Of a stretch of DNA of 35,674 bases, positions 9,176 through 17,783 are shown in pieces. How positions within the stretch are numbered: position 1 is the stretch's first letter; each line of letters opens with the position of its first letter. Under the pieces are notes generated by a model. It ran no database searches, was not told the origin of the DNA, and worked only from the letters and a program-made list of their open reading frames with translations. The stretch spans positions 1-35,674 of the forward strand of contig SYAM01000038.1 in the NCBI GenBank assembly GCA_005787645.1. The letters are read 5' to 3'. A program made the translations under genes and the position numbers. The DNA comes from Actinomycetota bacterium. Lineage in GTDB: Bacteria; Actinomycetota; Actinomycetes; Nanopelagicales; Nanopelagicaceae.

Positions 9176-9931
9176 ATGTCGACCACTGATATTGCTATCT
9201 CCAGAGACCAGGGCGTCCTAGCGCTTGGACTCAACCGTCCACAAAAGATCAACGCCATCACCCGAGAGATGTATGCAATCCTCGCTCGTGAAATCAACGA
9301 TGCCAATGTTGATGATGAGATTGGCAGTGTTCTGATCTATGGCGAGGGTGATGACTTCACTTCGGGAAATGATCTCAATGATTTCCTCGAACACCCACCA
9401 ACGGGAGATGAATCACCTGTATGGCACTTCCTCACTGCGCTCCGCGATTTTTCCAAACCGCTGGTGGCCGCCATCAGTGGGCGTGCAGTTGGTGTGGGCG
9501 TCACAATGCTTTTTCATTGCGATTATGTGATTGCAGGGAAAAACTCAAAGCTTTCTATGCCTTTTGTCAATCTTGGGTTAGTGCCAGAAGCTGGTTCTTC
9601 CTATCTACTACCGCTGATCGCCGGTCATCATCGTGCCGCTGAGATGTTTATGTTAGGTGAAGTCTTCTCAGCGCAACGCGGTTATGAATCGGGCTTCATC
9701 AATGAGGTCGTCGCTGAGGAAGAGGTAGCAGTTCGTGCAGGAGAGAGAGCCAAGCATCTTGCTGATCAACCTAGAACTGCGATTCGTGAGACCAAGCGTT
9801 TGTTGCGCCAGGACCATAAGGAGCATTTGACTTCAGTCATGGCGGAAGAAGCCAGGCTCTTTACTGCTGCGCTGCAAAGCGATGAGGCTCGAGAGGCTTT
9901 TATGAAATTCTTAATGAAAAAAAGCAAGTAA
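9176..9931 (+). CDS. Enoyl-CoA hydratase/isomerase family protein
   Basis: LGLNRPQKINAITREMY, GDDFTSGNDLNDF, KPLVAAISGRAVGVGVTMLFHCDYVIAG. Confidence 0.9.
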   Translation: MSTTDIAISRDQGVLALGLNRPQKINAITREMYAILAREINDANVDDEIGSVLIYGEGDDFTSGNDLNDFLEHPPTGDESPVWHFLTALRDFSKPLVAAISGRAVGVGVTMLFHCDYVIAGKNSKLSMPFVNLGLVPEAGSSYLLPLIAGHHRAAEMFMLGEVFSAQRGYESGFINEVVAEEEVAVRAGERAKHLADQPRTAIRETKRLLRQDHKEHLTSVMAEEARLFTAALQSDEAREAFMKFLMKKSK

Positions 9932-9965
9932 TAGCAAGTACTAGAGGGTAGAGAGAGCAGGAACG

Positions 9966-10802
9966 ATGTCCACCGAAACAACACTTGCCGGTAAGAAGAT
10001 TTTCATCACTGGCGCATCACGAGGTATTGGTTTAGCTATTGCAAAACGCGCTGCTCAAGATGGCGCGCTGGTCGCTATTGCAGCTAAGACCACCGAACCC
10101 CATCCAAAACTTCCAGGAACCATTTTTACTGCTGCTGAAGAGATTGAGGCAGCGGGTGGTAAGGCGCTACCAATCCAATGTGACCTGCGAGATGAAGAAC
10201 AGATTTCAGGAGCAGTTGCGAAAGCTGTGGCGGAGTTTGGCGGGCTCGATATCCTGATAAATAACGCATCGGCTATCAATCTCACGCCCACACTTCAAAC
10301 CCCCGCAAAGAGATTTGATCTGATGTTCTCGGTGAATGTCCGCGCAACCTTCCTCACCTCTCAGGCCGCAATTCCATCTCTCAAAGAATCAGCAGCGGCA
10401 GGGCGAAACCCACAGATCTTGATGATGGCTCCACCGCTATCGATGAAATCTAAATGGTTTAAGAATCATCTGGCCTACACAATGGCTAAATATGGAATGA
10501 GTATGTGTGTATTGGGCCTTGCCGATGAACTCAAGCGCGACGGCATCAAAGTCAACGCCTTGTGGCCGCGGACTGCAATCGACACGGCAGCGTTGCAGAT
10601 GATCCCCGGTATCGATACCGCTGCATGTCGCACAACAGAGATTCTTGCTGATGCTGCCCATGTCATTCTTACTGGAACTGAGCGAACCGGAGAATTCTTA
10701 GTTGACGATGAAGTCTTGGCCAGCGTTGGAATCACCGATCTCGATAAGTACGCAGTAGTGCCAGGTACGAAAGACTTTCTTCTCGACTTTTTCTTAGACT
10801 AA
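9966..10802 (+). CDS. SDR family oxidoreductase (HSDL2-like)
   Basis: GKKIFITGASRGIGLAIAKRAAQDGA, DILINNASAINLTPTLQTPAKRFDLMFSVNVRATFLTSQAAIP, YTMAKYGMSMCVLGLADEL. Confidence 0.9.
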   Translation: MSTETTLAGKKIFITGASRGIGLAIAKRAAQDGALVAIAAKTTEPHPKLPGTIFTAAEEIEAAGGKALPIQCDLRDEEQISGAVAKAVAEFGGLDILINNASAINLTPTLQTPAKRFDLMFSVNVRATFLTSQAAIPSLKESAAAGRNPQILMMAPPLSMKSKWFKNHLAYTMAKYGMSMCVLGLADELKRDGIKVNALWPRTAIDTAALQMIPGIDTAACRTTEILADAAHVILTGTERTGEFLVDDEVLASVGITDLDKYAVVPGTKDFLLDFFLD

Positions 10803-10809
10803 ATTTCGT

Positions 10810-11553
10810 TTAAAAAGAAAATCCATGCGGTAGTTCTAGGCGATTAGCTGTTAACAATCTTTGGTTGCGGAGAATATTTACAGTCAAATCGTCAGCGACA
10901 ATCTCGCCTTGATTAAGAATTAGCGAACGTTGACAGAGCTCAAAAGCATACGGAAGATCATGTGTGACCATAAGTATCGTTACATCAAGACTAAGTAGAA
11001 TCTCTGATAGTTCCCGCCGAGAGGCTGGATCAAGGTTTGACGATGGCTCATCAAGGATCAAGATCTCAGGTTCCATTGCCAAGACAGTTGCAACAGCAAC
11101 CCGTCGTCGTTGCCCAAACGACAAATGATGTGGGGCCCGATCTCTAAGTTCTACCATTCCGACCATTTCAAGCGCCCTAGTGCTACGTCGTTCGATCTCT
11201 TCCCTGGCTAGACCCATATTGGTCGGTCCGAATGCGACATCTTCGTAAACAGTGGGCATGAAGAGTTGATCATCAGGATCCTGAAAGACGATTCCCACCC
11301 TCTCGCGGACCTTTTTGGTGACCTCTTTGTTCTTTTCATCGAGAGCAAATTCGCCAATATCGATTGAGCCAGATGTGGGAGAGAGAATCCCATTGAGATG
11401 CATCACCAAAGTGGTTTTACCGGCGCCATTTGGCCCCAGCAATGCAACTCGCTCACCTTTTGTGATGGTGAGGTCAACGCCATTGAGCGCTTTGTTCCCA
11501 TCGGGGTATGCATAATGAAGTGCGCTTACATGCACACTAGGTTTTGCCATCAT
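10810..11553 (-). CDS. cbiO: Metal ECF transporter ATP-binding protein (CbiO)
   Basis: LLGPNGAGKTTLVMHLNG, GIVFQDPDDQLFMPTVYEDVAFGP, HLSFGQRRRVAVATVLAMEPEILILDEPSSNLDP. Confidence 0.9.
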   Translation of the reverse strand: MMAKPSVHVSALHYAYPDGNKALNGVDLTITKGERVALLGPNGAGKTTLVMHLNGILSPTSGSIDIGEFALDEKNKEVTKKVRERVGIVFQDPDDQLFMPTVYEDVAFGPTNMGLAREEIERRSTRALEMVGMVELRDRAPHHLSFGQRRRVAVATVLAMEPEILILDEPSSNLDPASRRELSEILLSLDVTILMVTHDLPYAFELCQRSLILNQGEIVADDLTVNILRNQRLLTANRLELPHGFSF

Positions 11554-12344
11554 GAGAAGAGCACTCTACCGAGTAAAAATGAGAGTGCTGCCAAAAAAGG
11601 GAAAGTCAGACCCGCTCGCCAATGTTTAGGTCGAACATTTTCAACTGATAGCGAAGAGAGAGTTCCGGCATACCCACGGGCAAGCATCGCTAAATGGACT
11701 CGCTCACCACGCTCGTAGGAACGGATAAAGAGAGCACCAAGGGTTGAAGTAAATATCGGCCAACTACGGATACCTTGCGCCTGAAAGCCCCGTGATTCTC
11801 GGGCGACTTTCATACGAGCCATTTGGTCATTGATGACATTCAGATAGCGAATCATGAAAGCGGCTATCTGCACAAAAAGTGATGGGGTCTTTATTCGAAC
11901 AAATCCTGCAAGTAGCGAATGTGTAGTTGTTGAACCGGCGAGAATCATCGAACAGAAGACGCCGAGGGTTGCTTTAGTTATGAGATTCAGACCAGCAATA
12001 CTTCCTTCGCGAGAGAGACTTACTGGGCCAATATCGAACATCTCTCCACCTGCGGTAAAAGGCATAAGAAGGGCAAAGATAATGAAGGGAAATTCTATAG
12101 TTGCTCGTTTAGCAAGAGTGAGCATAGGTAACTTCGAGAGCGCTAGTGCAACAGAGATGATGAGAAAGTAGCCCACAAAAGATTGCCACTGTTGAATAGG
12201 GGTGAGAACGGCGATGATGATAAAGACGAAGAATGCAACAAGCTTGATGTGTCCGGGAAGTTCGTGAACGAATGAGTGACGATGGATGTAGAGACGTTCA
12301 CCGACGCTATGGCCATGTGTATGGGCATGGGATTCGGTATGCAT
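11550..12344 (-). CDS. cbiQ: Metal ECF transporter transmembrane protein (CbiQ) with His-rich N-terminus
   Basis: ELPGHIKLVAFFVFIIIAVLTP, RYLNVINDQMARMKVARESRGFQ motif; ORF extends to 12371, but the ATG at 12344 (MHTESHAHTHGHS) avoids overlap with the preceding gene. Confidence 0.87.
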   Translation of the reverse strand: MHTESHAHTHGHSVGERLYIHRHSFVHELPGHIKLVAFFVFIIIAVLTPIQQWQSFVGYFLIISVALALSKLPMLTLAKRATIEFPFIIFALLMPFTAGGEMFDIGPVSLSREGSIAGLNLITKATLGVFCSMILAGSTTTHSLLAGFVRIKTPSLFVQIAAFMIRYLNVINDQMARMKVARESRGFQAQGIRSWPIFTSTLGALFIRSYERGERVHLAMLARGYAGTLSSLSVENVRPKHWRAGLTFPFLAALSFLLGRVLFS

Positions 12345-12351
12345 TTGCTTC

Positions 12352-12645
12352 TTAATTTTTCTTTTTACCAATCAGACGGATAAATAAATACATCACTAGA
12401 CCCGTGGCAATCACGCCAATCACGCCAGCAATTCCTACAGAGAGTCTCTCATTCTCGATTCCCGATACTCCGTAGTCAGCCAAAGCCGAGCCAGCAACCG
12501 CCGATTCTTGGGCCGAATCGATAAATCCAAGATCGATTGCAACCTTCTCTAAACCGTCTGGGGAGGAGGAGGCATAGAACGAGAAAAAGCCAGCAATCAC
12601 CAATGCGATTGCAATTCCAACAAGGTAGAAGCGCCTATTCTTCAT
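12352..12645 (-). CDS. PDGLE-domain / CbiN-like component
   Basis: FFSFYASSSPDGLEKVAIDLGF; two TM segments; located between CbiM and CbiQ with a 4-bp overlap to CbiM. Confidence 0.87.
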   Translation of the reverse strand: MKNRRFYLVGIAIALVIAGFFSFYASSSPDGLEKVAIDLGFIDSAQESAVAGSALADYGVSGIENERLSVGIAGVIGVIATGLVMYLFIRLIGKKKN

Positions 12646-13295
12646 TTTCGAACCTTGAGCATTCCAAAAACTAGATCTGGTCGAGTCTTGAGTATTGCTC
12701 CGACGGTGAGCGTAGTAATGATTGCCTCACCGATTCCAATCAGCAGATGGGTTGTGAACATAGCTGCGAAAACAGTCGATGCTGCGAAGGTTCCCTGCCC
12801 ACCGATTGCATATTGAATACTGAAAAAGGTTGCTGCAAGCGGCACAGAGATAAATGCACCAACTGCAGAACCAATAAGTACCGAAGTGCGCGTGTATCGA
12901 AAAATTTTCCGCATTAACACGAAGGCGCCGTAGCCTCCCCACACTCCAACCACGGACATGTTGAAAACATTTAGACCAAGTGCGGTCAAGCCTCCATCAG
13001 CGAAGAGCAGCGCTTGGATCGCCAACACAACGGTCAGGGCGAGCGAGGCCGCATGTGGTCCCACCAGCACCGCGGCCAGAGCGCCCCCAAGTAGATGGCC
13101 AGAGGTACCAGCGGCTACCGGAAAATTAATCATTTGGCCGGCGAAGATAAAGACCGCTACCAACCCAACCAGGGGGGCGGCTCTCTCATCGAGCTTCTCC
13201 CGGGCGGCCCGCACCGAATAGCCCAAGCCAGTGGCGGCCAGGGCGGCTGAGGCTGTGGCTGTCGGGATATTGATGAAGCCATCAGGGATATGCAT
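12642..13295 (-). CDS. cbiM: Metal ECF transporter substrate-specific component (CbiM/NikM-like)
   Basis: MHIPDGFINIPTATASAALAATGLGYSVR (N-terminal MHIPDG is the metal-coordinating motif of CbiM/NikM), FPVAAGTSGHLLGGALAAVLVGP. Confidence 0.93.
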   Translation of the reverse strand: MHIPDGFINIPTATASAALAATGLGYSVRAAREKLDERAAPLVGLVAVFIFAGQMINFPVAAGTSGHLLGGALAAVLVGPHAASLALTVVLAIQALLFADGGLTALGLNVFNMSVVGVWGGYGAFVLMRKIFRYTRTSVLIGSAVGAFISVPLAATFFSIQYAIGGQGTFAASTVFAAMFTTHLLIGIGEAIITTLTVGAILKTRPDLVFGMLKVRK

Positions 13296-13307
13296 AAGAG
13301 AAGATTA

Positions 13308-13324
13308 TTGCAAATCATTTGCAA
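13308..13324 (-). promoter_or_regulatory. Nur-type (nickel-responsive FUR family) operator upstream of cbiM
   Basis: TTGCAAATCATTTGCAA = TTGCAA-N5-TTGCAA with perfect 8-bp arms; abuts a TAATCT -10-like hexamer 6 nt before the cbiM ATG. Confidence 0.7.
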
Positions 13325-13404
13325 CTACAACCTGAAATGCGGCGCACAGGCTATATCAGGTGCGGAAAATTGTTCCACCTGCTCTGGCAGAAAATCTCTA
13401 ACCG

Positions 13405-14586
13405 TTATTGAGTTGAACCGTACAGTCTCGAGAGATTGAACTCTCGGTGGCCACCTCGCTCGGCTGCGGTCAGTTTCCCATTAGCGACATCAACAATCTC
13501 TGCAAAGATGCGTTCACCAACCTCTGCGAGCGTTTCAGTGCCATCAGCAATAGTTCCGGCATTTAAGTCGATCAGATCTGGGAGTGCAATTGCCATCTCA
13601 GTGTTGGTTGCCGCCTTAATGGTTGGGATGACAGCAGAACCAGTTGGTGTGCCGCGACCAGTGGTGAAGACCGTGATATTGACATCGGCTGCAGCAAATC
13701 CAGTCAATTGCTCGATGTCATGCCCTGGAGTGTCCATGAAGTAGAGACCCGGCTCCGTGGGGACATATGCATAATCGAGCACCCCTGTAAACGGGGCGTT
13801 CCCCGCTTTCTTGGCAGCGCCGAGTGATTTCTCTTCGAGAGTGGTTAAACCGCCTTCGATATTCCCACGGCTGGGTTGCGCTCCTCGAATATCAATTCCC
13901 TCATAGGTGATGGAACGCTCATATCGAGCGACGACATCAATAATCGCTTGCCCAACTTCAGGTGTTTTTGCACGCGCAGCGAGTAGATGTTCAGCACCAA
14001 GAATCTCCATAGTTTCTGCGAGTATCGAGGTGCCTCCCAATTCCACAAATTTGTCGCTGGCAACTCCGAGCGCAGGATTGGCAGTAATTCCCGAATATGC
14101 ATCTGAACCGCCGCATTCGAGACCTAGCACTATCGCGCTCCATGGTGCGCTCTCACGTTTGATGGATGTAACCAGAGGAAAGACTTCCGAGACCGACTCC
14201 GCGACGAGTTTTCGCAAATTATCAAAGCCACCTGAATCTTTTAAGGTCAAATAAGCAATGGGCATCTCGCGTTTGGCTCGCGCCGCTTGCACGATCTCTT
14301 CCTCTACTGCTGACCCCACGCCAATCACGATCGTCGCCCCCACATTTGGATTGACTGCGAAACCGGAAAAGACTCGATGAATGCGATCCCAATCGCTATC
14401 GATTTCACCACTCCAGTCATGGGCAACCGAGGTAATTACTGTTTGAGCGGGGTGGCTTACCCGCACCTCTTCAGCAAGTTGATTGAGCGCATTATGTAGC
14501 GGGAGGATGAGGATGTAGTTTCGAAATCCCCACTTTCCATTTTTTCGCAGAAAGCCAGTAAGTAGAGATGGAGTAGAGATACTCAT
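13405..14586 (-). CDS. UxaA/GarD family dehydratase, C-terminal catalytic subunit
   Basis: LGLECGGSDAYSGITANPALG, YFMDTPGHDIEQLTGFAAADVNITVFTTGRGTPTGSAVIPTIKAATNT as in altronate/galactarate dehydratases. Confidence 0.88.
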   Translation of the reverse strand: MSISTPSLLTGFLRKNGKWGFRNYILILPLHNALNQLAEEVRVSHPAQTVITSVAHDWSGEIDSDWDRIHRVFSGFAVNPNVGATIVIGVGSAVEEEIVQAARAKREMPIAYLTLKDSGGFDNLRKLVAESVSEVFPLVTSIKRESAPWSAIVLGLECGGSDAYSGITANPALGVASDKFVELGGTSILAETMEILGAEHLLAARAKTPEVGQAIIDVVARYERSITYEGIDIRGAQPSRGNIEGGLTTLEEKSLGAAKKAGNAPFTGVLDYAYVPTEPGLYFMDTPGHDIEQLTGFAAADVNITVFTTGRGTPTGSAVIPTIKAATNTEMAIALPDLIDLNAGTIADGTETLAEVGERIFAEIVDVANGKLTAAERGGHREFNLSRLYGSTQ

Positions 14587-15392
14587 TACACGCTCCGCAC
14601 CATACGAGGAACGACGATATTTCCAATCTTATTTCTCTCGGCCTTGCTCGCTTCGCCGTTGGCGACTACGAATAATTTCTCAAGTAATTGCTCGGGCGAG
14701 GTACCGCTCACACAATCGAAATCATCGATTAGTGCCTGGTGTAGAAGGGATTGAGCGTTAGCAATGGTGACCACTGGAATCAGCGGAAGTCCGGTGGGGG
14801 GTTGATTACCATCAGGGAATGAGGCAATTACATGGGCCTTTTCGCGGACAAGTTTGGCAAAATTTCGAGAAGGCTCTTTGAAATCATTAGCGATCACTAG
14901 TGAGTGTCCTGCCTTTGTAACGAGATCTCCAAAACCATCGAGAAATCTCGCTTCAGGGTTTCCTTCAACGCCAATCACTAAGTGATCAAGGGGAGCCTGC
15001 GGAGACTTAACGTGAAGCTGGCGCGCCGCTGCAACGCTAAGTTCAAGTGCCCCAGCCATACCCGCGCTCTCTTGAATTACAACATATCGCGTCTGGGGAA
15101 ATTTAACTGCAATGCTGTCGGTAAGTTCATTACCTTGGATGGTTTCGCACCCCAGTCCGAGCACGAGGGTGGATTGGACATTTGGGTGCCCAGCGAGAGC
15201 AACAAAGAATTCATTTACTCCAGCAACATCAGGCCCGATAATCCCGCACCCATGCTGATGTGAAAAAGTTATTGCGCCTACCTCTTCAGCAACTTTCTTA
15301 GAGAGGTGAGTTGAGCAGACCACCGATGGAAGAATCAATTGGAGACTTCGAATGCCAACCCCTCGCGAGTTATTTGCGTAACCAGTAATCAT
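14586..15392 (-). CDS. UxaA/GarD family second-domain subunit
   Basis: RGVGIRSLQLILPSVVCSTHLSKKVAEEV, FSHQHGCGIIGPDV (HxHGCx metal motif of the second domain), NVQSTLVLGLGCETIQG; ends before the C-terminal domain. Confidence 0.82.
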   Translation of the reverse strand: MITGYANNSRGVGIRSLQLILPSVVCSTHLSKKVAEEVGAITFSHQHGCGIIGPDVAGVNEFFVALAGHPNVQSTLVLGLGCETIQGNELTDSIAVKFPQTRYVVIQESAGMAGALELSVAAARQLHVKSPQAPLDHLVIGVEGNPEARFLDGFGDLVTKAGHSLVIANDFKEPSRNFAKLVREKAHVIASFPDGNQPPTGLPLIPVVTIANAQSLLHQALIDDFDCVSGTSPEQLLEKLFVVANGEASKAERNKIGNIVVPRMVRSV

Positions 15393-15682
15393 CCGGTTGG
15401 CTCCGTAGATACTCGATCGCCAATCACATTGTGGGTATGCGCATGAGCTCCACGAACTATTGGAAGATAAGCATGGCCCATCCGTTCGCCATATTTGATG
15501 ATGGGGTCGCCTTTTGCAATATCTACTAGTGCAATCTTGTGGCCACGAGGGATTATGGTCTTCACCTCTAATATGGATGCGATATCACTCTGTTCGATTC
15601 GCATTCCAACAGGAAGTTCTTGCAAGGCGATTGCGATGTTGTCTCTAGCGTCTAAGACAATCAAGGAATTCACTCGTGCCAT
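15389..15682 (-). CDS. UxaA family SAF-domain small subunit
   Basis: 97 aa: LIVLDARDNIAIALQELPVGM...IPRGHKIALVDIAKGDPIIKYGERMG...GAHAHTHNV; 4-bp overlap with the next subunit. Confidence 0.85.
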   Translation of the reverse strand: MARVNSLIVLDARDNIAIALQELPVGMRIEQSDIASILEVKTIIPRGHKIALVDIAKGDPIIKYGERMGHAYLPIVRGAHAHTHNVIGDRVSTEPTG

Positions 15683-15696
15683 GCCAAAACTTTATC

Positions 15697-15741
15697 GGAA
15701 AAAGTAGAGACCCCCGACGGTATGAGGCGCCGAGGGTCTCT
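15697..15741 (-). terminator. Rho-independent terminator of glnA
   Basis: AGAGACCC...GGGTCTCT stem with an additional inner GC stem, followed on the - strand by CTACTTTTTCC. Confidence 0.82.
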
Positions 15742-15754
15742 GATCTAGAGGGGT

Positions 15755-17185
15755 TTAGATATCGAAGTAGAGCTCGAACTCTGCTGGATGTGGACGAAGT
15801 CGAACGTAGTCGACCTCTTCCTTTCGCTTGAAAGCAATCCAGGTATCAATCAGATCTTGTGCGAAGACGCCACCTTGAGTAAGGAATGCGTGATCCTTCT
15901 CGAGGTTATCGAGAACTTCGCCAAGTGAACCTGGCACTTGCGGAATCGAGGCTGCTTCGGCCCCTTCAAGTTCGTAGAGGTCCTTATCGACTGGCTTTGG
16001 TGGCTCGATCTTGTTCTTGATGCCATCAAGGCCTGCCATCAACATCGCAGCAAATGCGAGGTATGGATTGGAAGATGGATCTGGGCAACGGAATTCGATT
16101 CGCTTTGCCTTGGGGTTTGAACCGGTGATTGGAATTCGAATACATGCAGAGCGGTTACGCGCTGAGTAGACCAAGTTAACTGGCGCTTCGTACCCAGGAA
16201 CAAGACGGCGGTAAGAGTTTACGGTCGGGTTGGTGAAGGCCAGTAGTGATGGCGCGTGCTTGAGTAAGCCTCCGATGTACCAACGTGCCATGTCAGAGAG
16301 ATCGCCATAACCCTCTCCCCAGAAGAGTGGCTTGCCGTCCTTCCATAGCGACTGGTGAACGTGCATTCCTGAACCATTGTCTCCAAAGAGAGGCTTTGGC
16401 ATGAAGGTTGCAGTCTTACCCGCCTGCCATGCGGTGTTCTTGATGATGTACTTGAACTTCATCAATTCATCGCCTGCGCTCAAGATGTCAGTGAACCTGT
16501 AGTTAATCTCCATCTGACCAGCAGTTCCGACTTCGTGGTGTGAACGTTCAACTTGAAGTCCCACTTTTCCAAGGTTCATCACCATTTGATCGCGTAGATC
16601 TGCGAATTGATCTGTTGGCGAGACCGGGAAGTAGCCACCCTTGATTCGAGTGCGATAGCCACGGTTTGGCGTTCCATCTGCATCGTATTCGATGCCAGTG
16701 TTCCACGCGCCTTCGTATGAATCGATGTGGTGATAAGCCTCATTCATTCCAGTCTTAAAGCGAACGCTGTCGAATACATAGAACTCCGCCTCGGGTGCGA
16801 AGAATGCGGTGTCCGCAATTCCAATTGATCGCATGTACTCAACGGCCTTAGCAACGATTCCTCGTGGATCACGCGAATACGGTGAGTTGTCGACGGGGTT
16901 ATGCACGGAGAAGAGAATGACGAGCGTCTTCTCTTTACGGAATGGATCGATAAATGCAGAACCTGGTATCGGAAGTAGTTTCATATCAGATTCATGAATC
17001 GATTGGAATCCGCGAATCGATGAACCATCGAACATTAAGCCTTCAGTGAATACTGCTTCGTCGAAAGATTCGGCAGGAACATTGAAGTGGTGCTGGATGC
17101 CTGGTAGATCGATAAATCGGACATCGACTAACTTGATATCCTCTTTCTTAATATAGGCAAGGATTTCGCTTGCGCTCTTAAACAT
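15755..17185 (-). CDS. glnA: Type I glutamine synthetase
   Basis: [75 protein letters not shown] (adenylylation-site context). MFKSASEIL start at 17185 is preceded by GGAGG (ORF track start 17203). Confidence 0.96.
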   Translation of the reverse strand: MFKSASEILAYIKKEDIKLVDVRFIDLPGIQHHFNVPAESFDEAVFTEGLMFDGSSIRGFQSIHESDMKLLPIPGSAFIDPFRKEKTLVILFSVHNPVDNSPYSRDPRGIVAKAVEYMRSIGIADTAFFAPEAEFYVFDSVRFKTGMNEAYHHIDSYEGAWNTGIEYDADGTPNRGYRTRIKGGYFPVSPTDQFADLRDQMVMNLGKVGLQVERSHHEVGTAGQMEINYRFTDILSAGDELMKFKYIIKNTAWQAGKTATFMPKPLFGDNGSGMHVHQSLWKDGKPLFWGEGYGDLSDMARWYIGGLLKHAPSLLAFTNPTVNSYRRLVPGYEAPVNLVYSARNRSACIRIPITGSNPKAKRIEFRCPDPSSNPYLAFAAMLMAGLDGIKNKIEPPKPVDKDLYELEGAEAASIPQVPGSLGEVLDNLEKDHAFLTQGGVFAQDLIDTWIAFKRKEEVDYVRLRPHPAEFELYFDI

Positions 17186-17204
17186 CTCTTCCTCCATTTT
17201 CATT

Positions 17205-17226
17205 CTCTTAAGCGTTTACTTAAGAG
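17205..17226 (-). promoter_or_regulatory. Perfect inverted repeat in the glnA leader
   Basis: CTCTTAAG-N6-CTTAAGAG, 20 nt upstream of the glnA ATG at 17185. Confidence 0.6.
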
Positions 17227-17320
17227 GCGTGCTCATACATGTGGATGAAGAGCCATTCAGCGTCTTTGGTGAAGGGCGCTCCAACGAAGGCACACGTTAG
17301 GCCAAAACCATGAAGCGGGA

Positions 17321-17347
17321 ATAACCCCCATGTTTCGGGATTGTTAC
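17321..17347 (-). promoter_or_regulatory. GlnR-type box in the glnA/RDD intergenic region
   Basis: On the - strand: GTAAC-N6-GAAAC-N6-GTTAT, fitting the actinobacterial GlnR pattern gTnAC-n6-GaAAC (third half-site is 4/5). Confidence 0.62.
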
Positions 17348-17390
17348 CTTTGGTGGAGCCAACCTTGAGGGTTGCCCGTACTCTTGGGGA

Positions 17391-17783
17391 GTGAGCCAAA
17401 ATCGAGATAATCTCAGCGAATCGGGGGAGCCGGCCATGGCAATTGCCGGCTACAGCCGCAGGCTCTCTGCCCTGATTATCGATTGGCTTGCCGCCGGTCT
17501 CATCGCGGGGTTGATAACCCAAAAAACCCTCGACCAGGGGTGGCTTCAACTAGCAGTTTTCTTCGCAGAGGTCGCGCTCTTCACTGCGCTCTTGGGGGGT
17601 TCGGCCGGTCAAGTGGTTGTCGGTATTCGCATTGTGGATATCGATACCCATATGAAAATCGGGGTTCTGCCCTCCCTTATCCGCACGCTACTTATCTGCC
17701 TGGTCGTGCCACCATTGTTAACCATCCATGGTCGTGGCCTGCACGATCGCGCGGTGCGCACAGTCCCTACGGTGCGAATTTAG
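17391..17783 (+). CDS. RDD family membrane protein
   Basis: AGYSRRLSALIIDWLAAGLIAGLI...GSAGQVVVGIRIVDID...RGLHDRAVRTVPTVRI; GTG start. Confidence 0.88.
   Translation: MSQNRDNLSESGEPAMAIAGYSRRLSALIIDWLAAGLIAGLITQKTLDQGWLQLAVFFAEVALFTALLGGSAGQVVVGIRIVDIDTHMKIGVLPSLIRTLLICLVVPPLLTIHGRGLHDRAVRTVPTVRI

Noticed and set aside
13296-13404. Possible cobalamin riboswitch upstream of cbiM
   Set aside because: The gap is only 109 bp, shows no recognisable B12-box, and is better explained by the Nur-type operator and a leaderless start.
17220-17549. 109-aa ORF on the - strand upstream of glnA
   Set aside because: Overlaps the RDD start and contains the GlnR-like box and the glnA upstream region; no recognisable protein features. 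Better explained as regulatory DNA.
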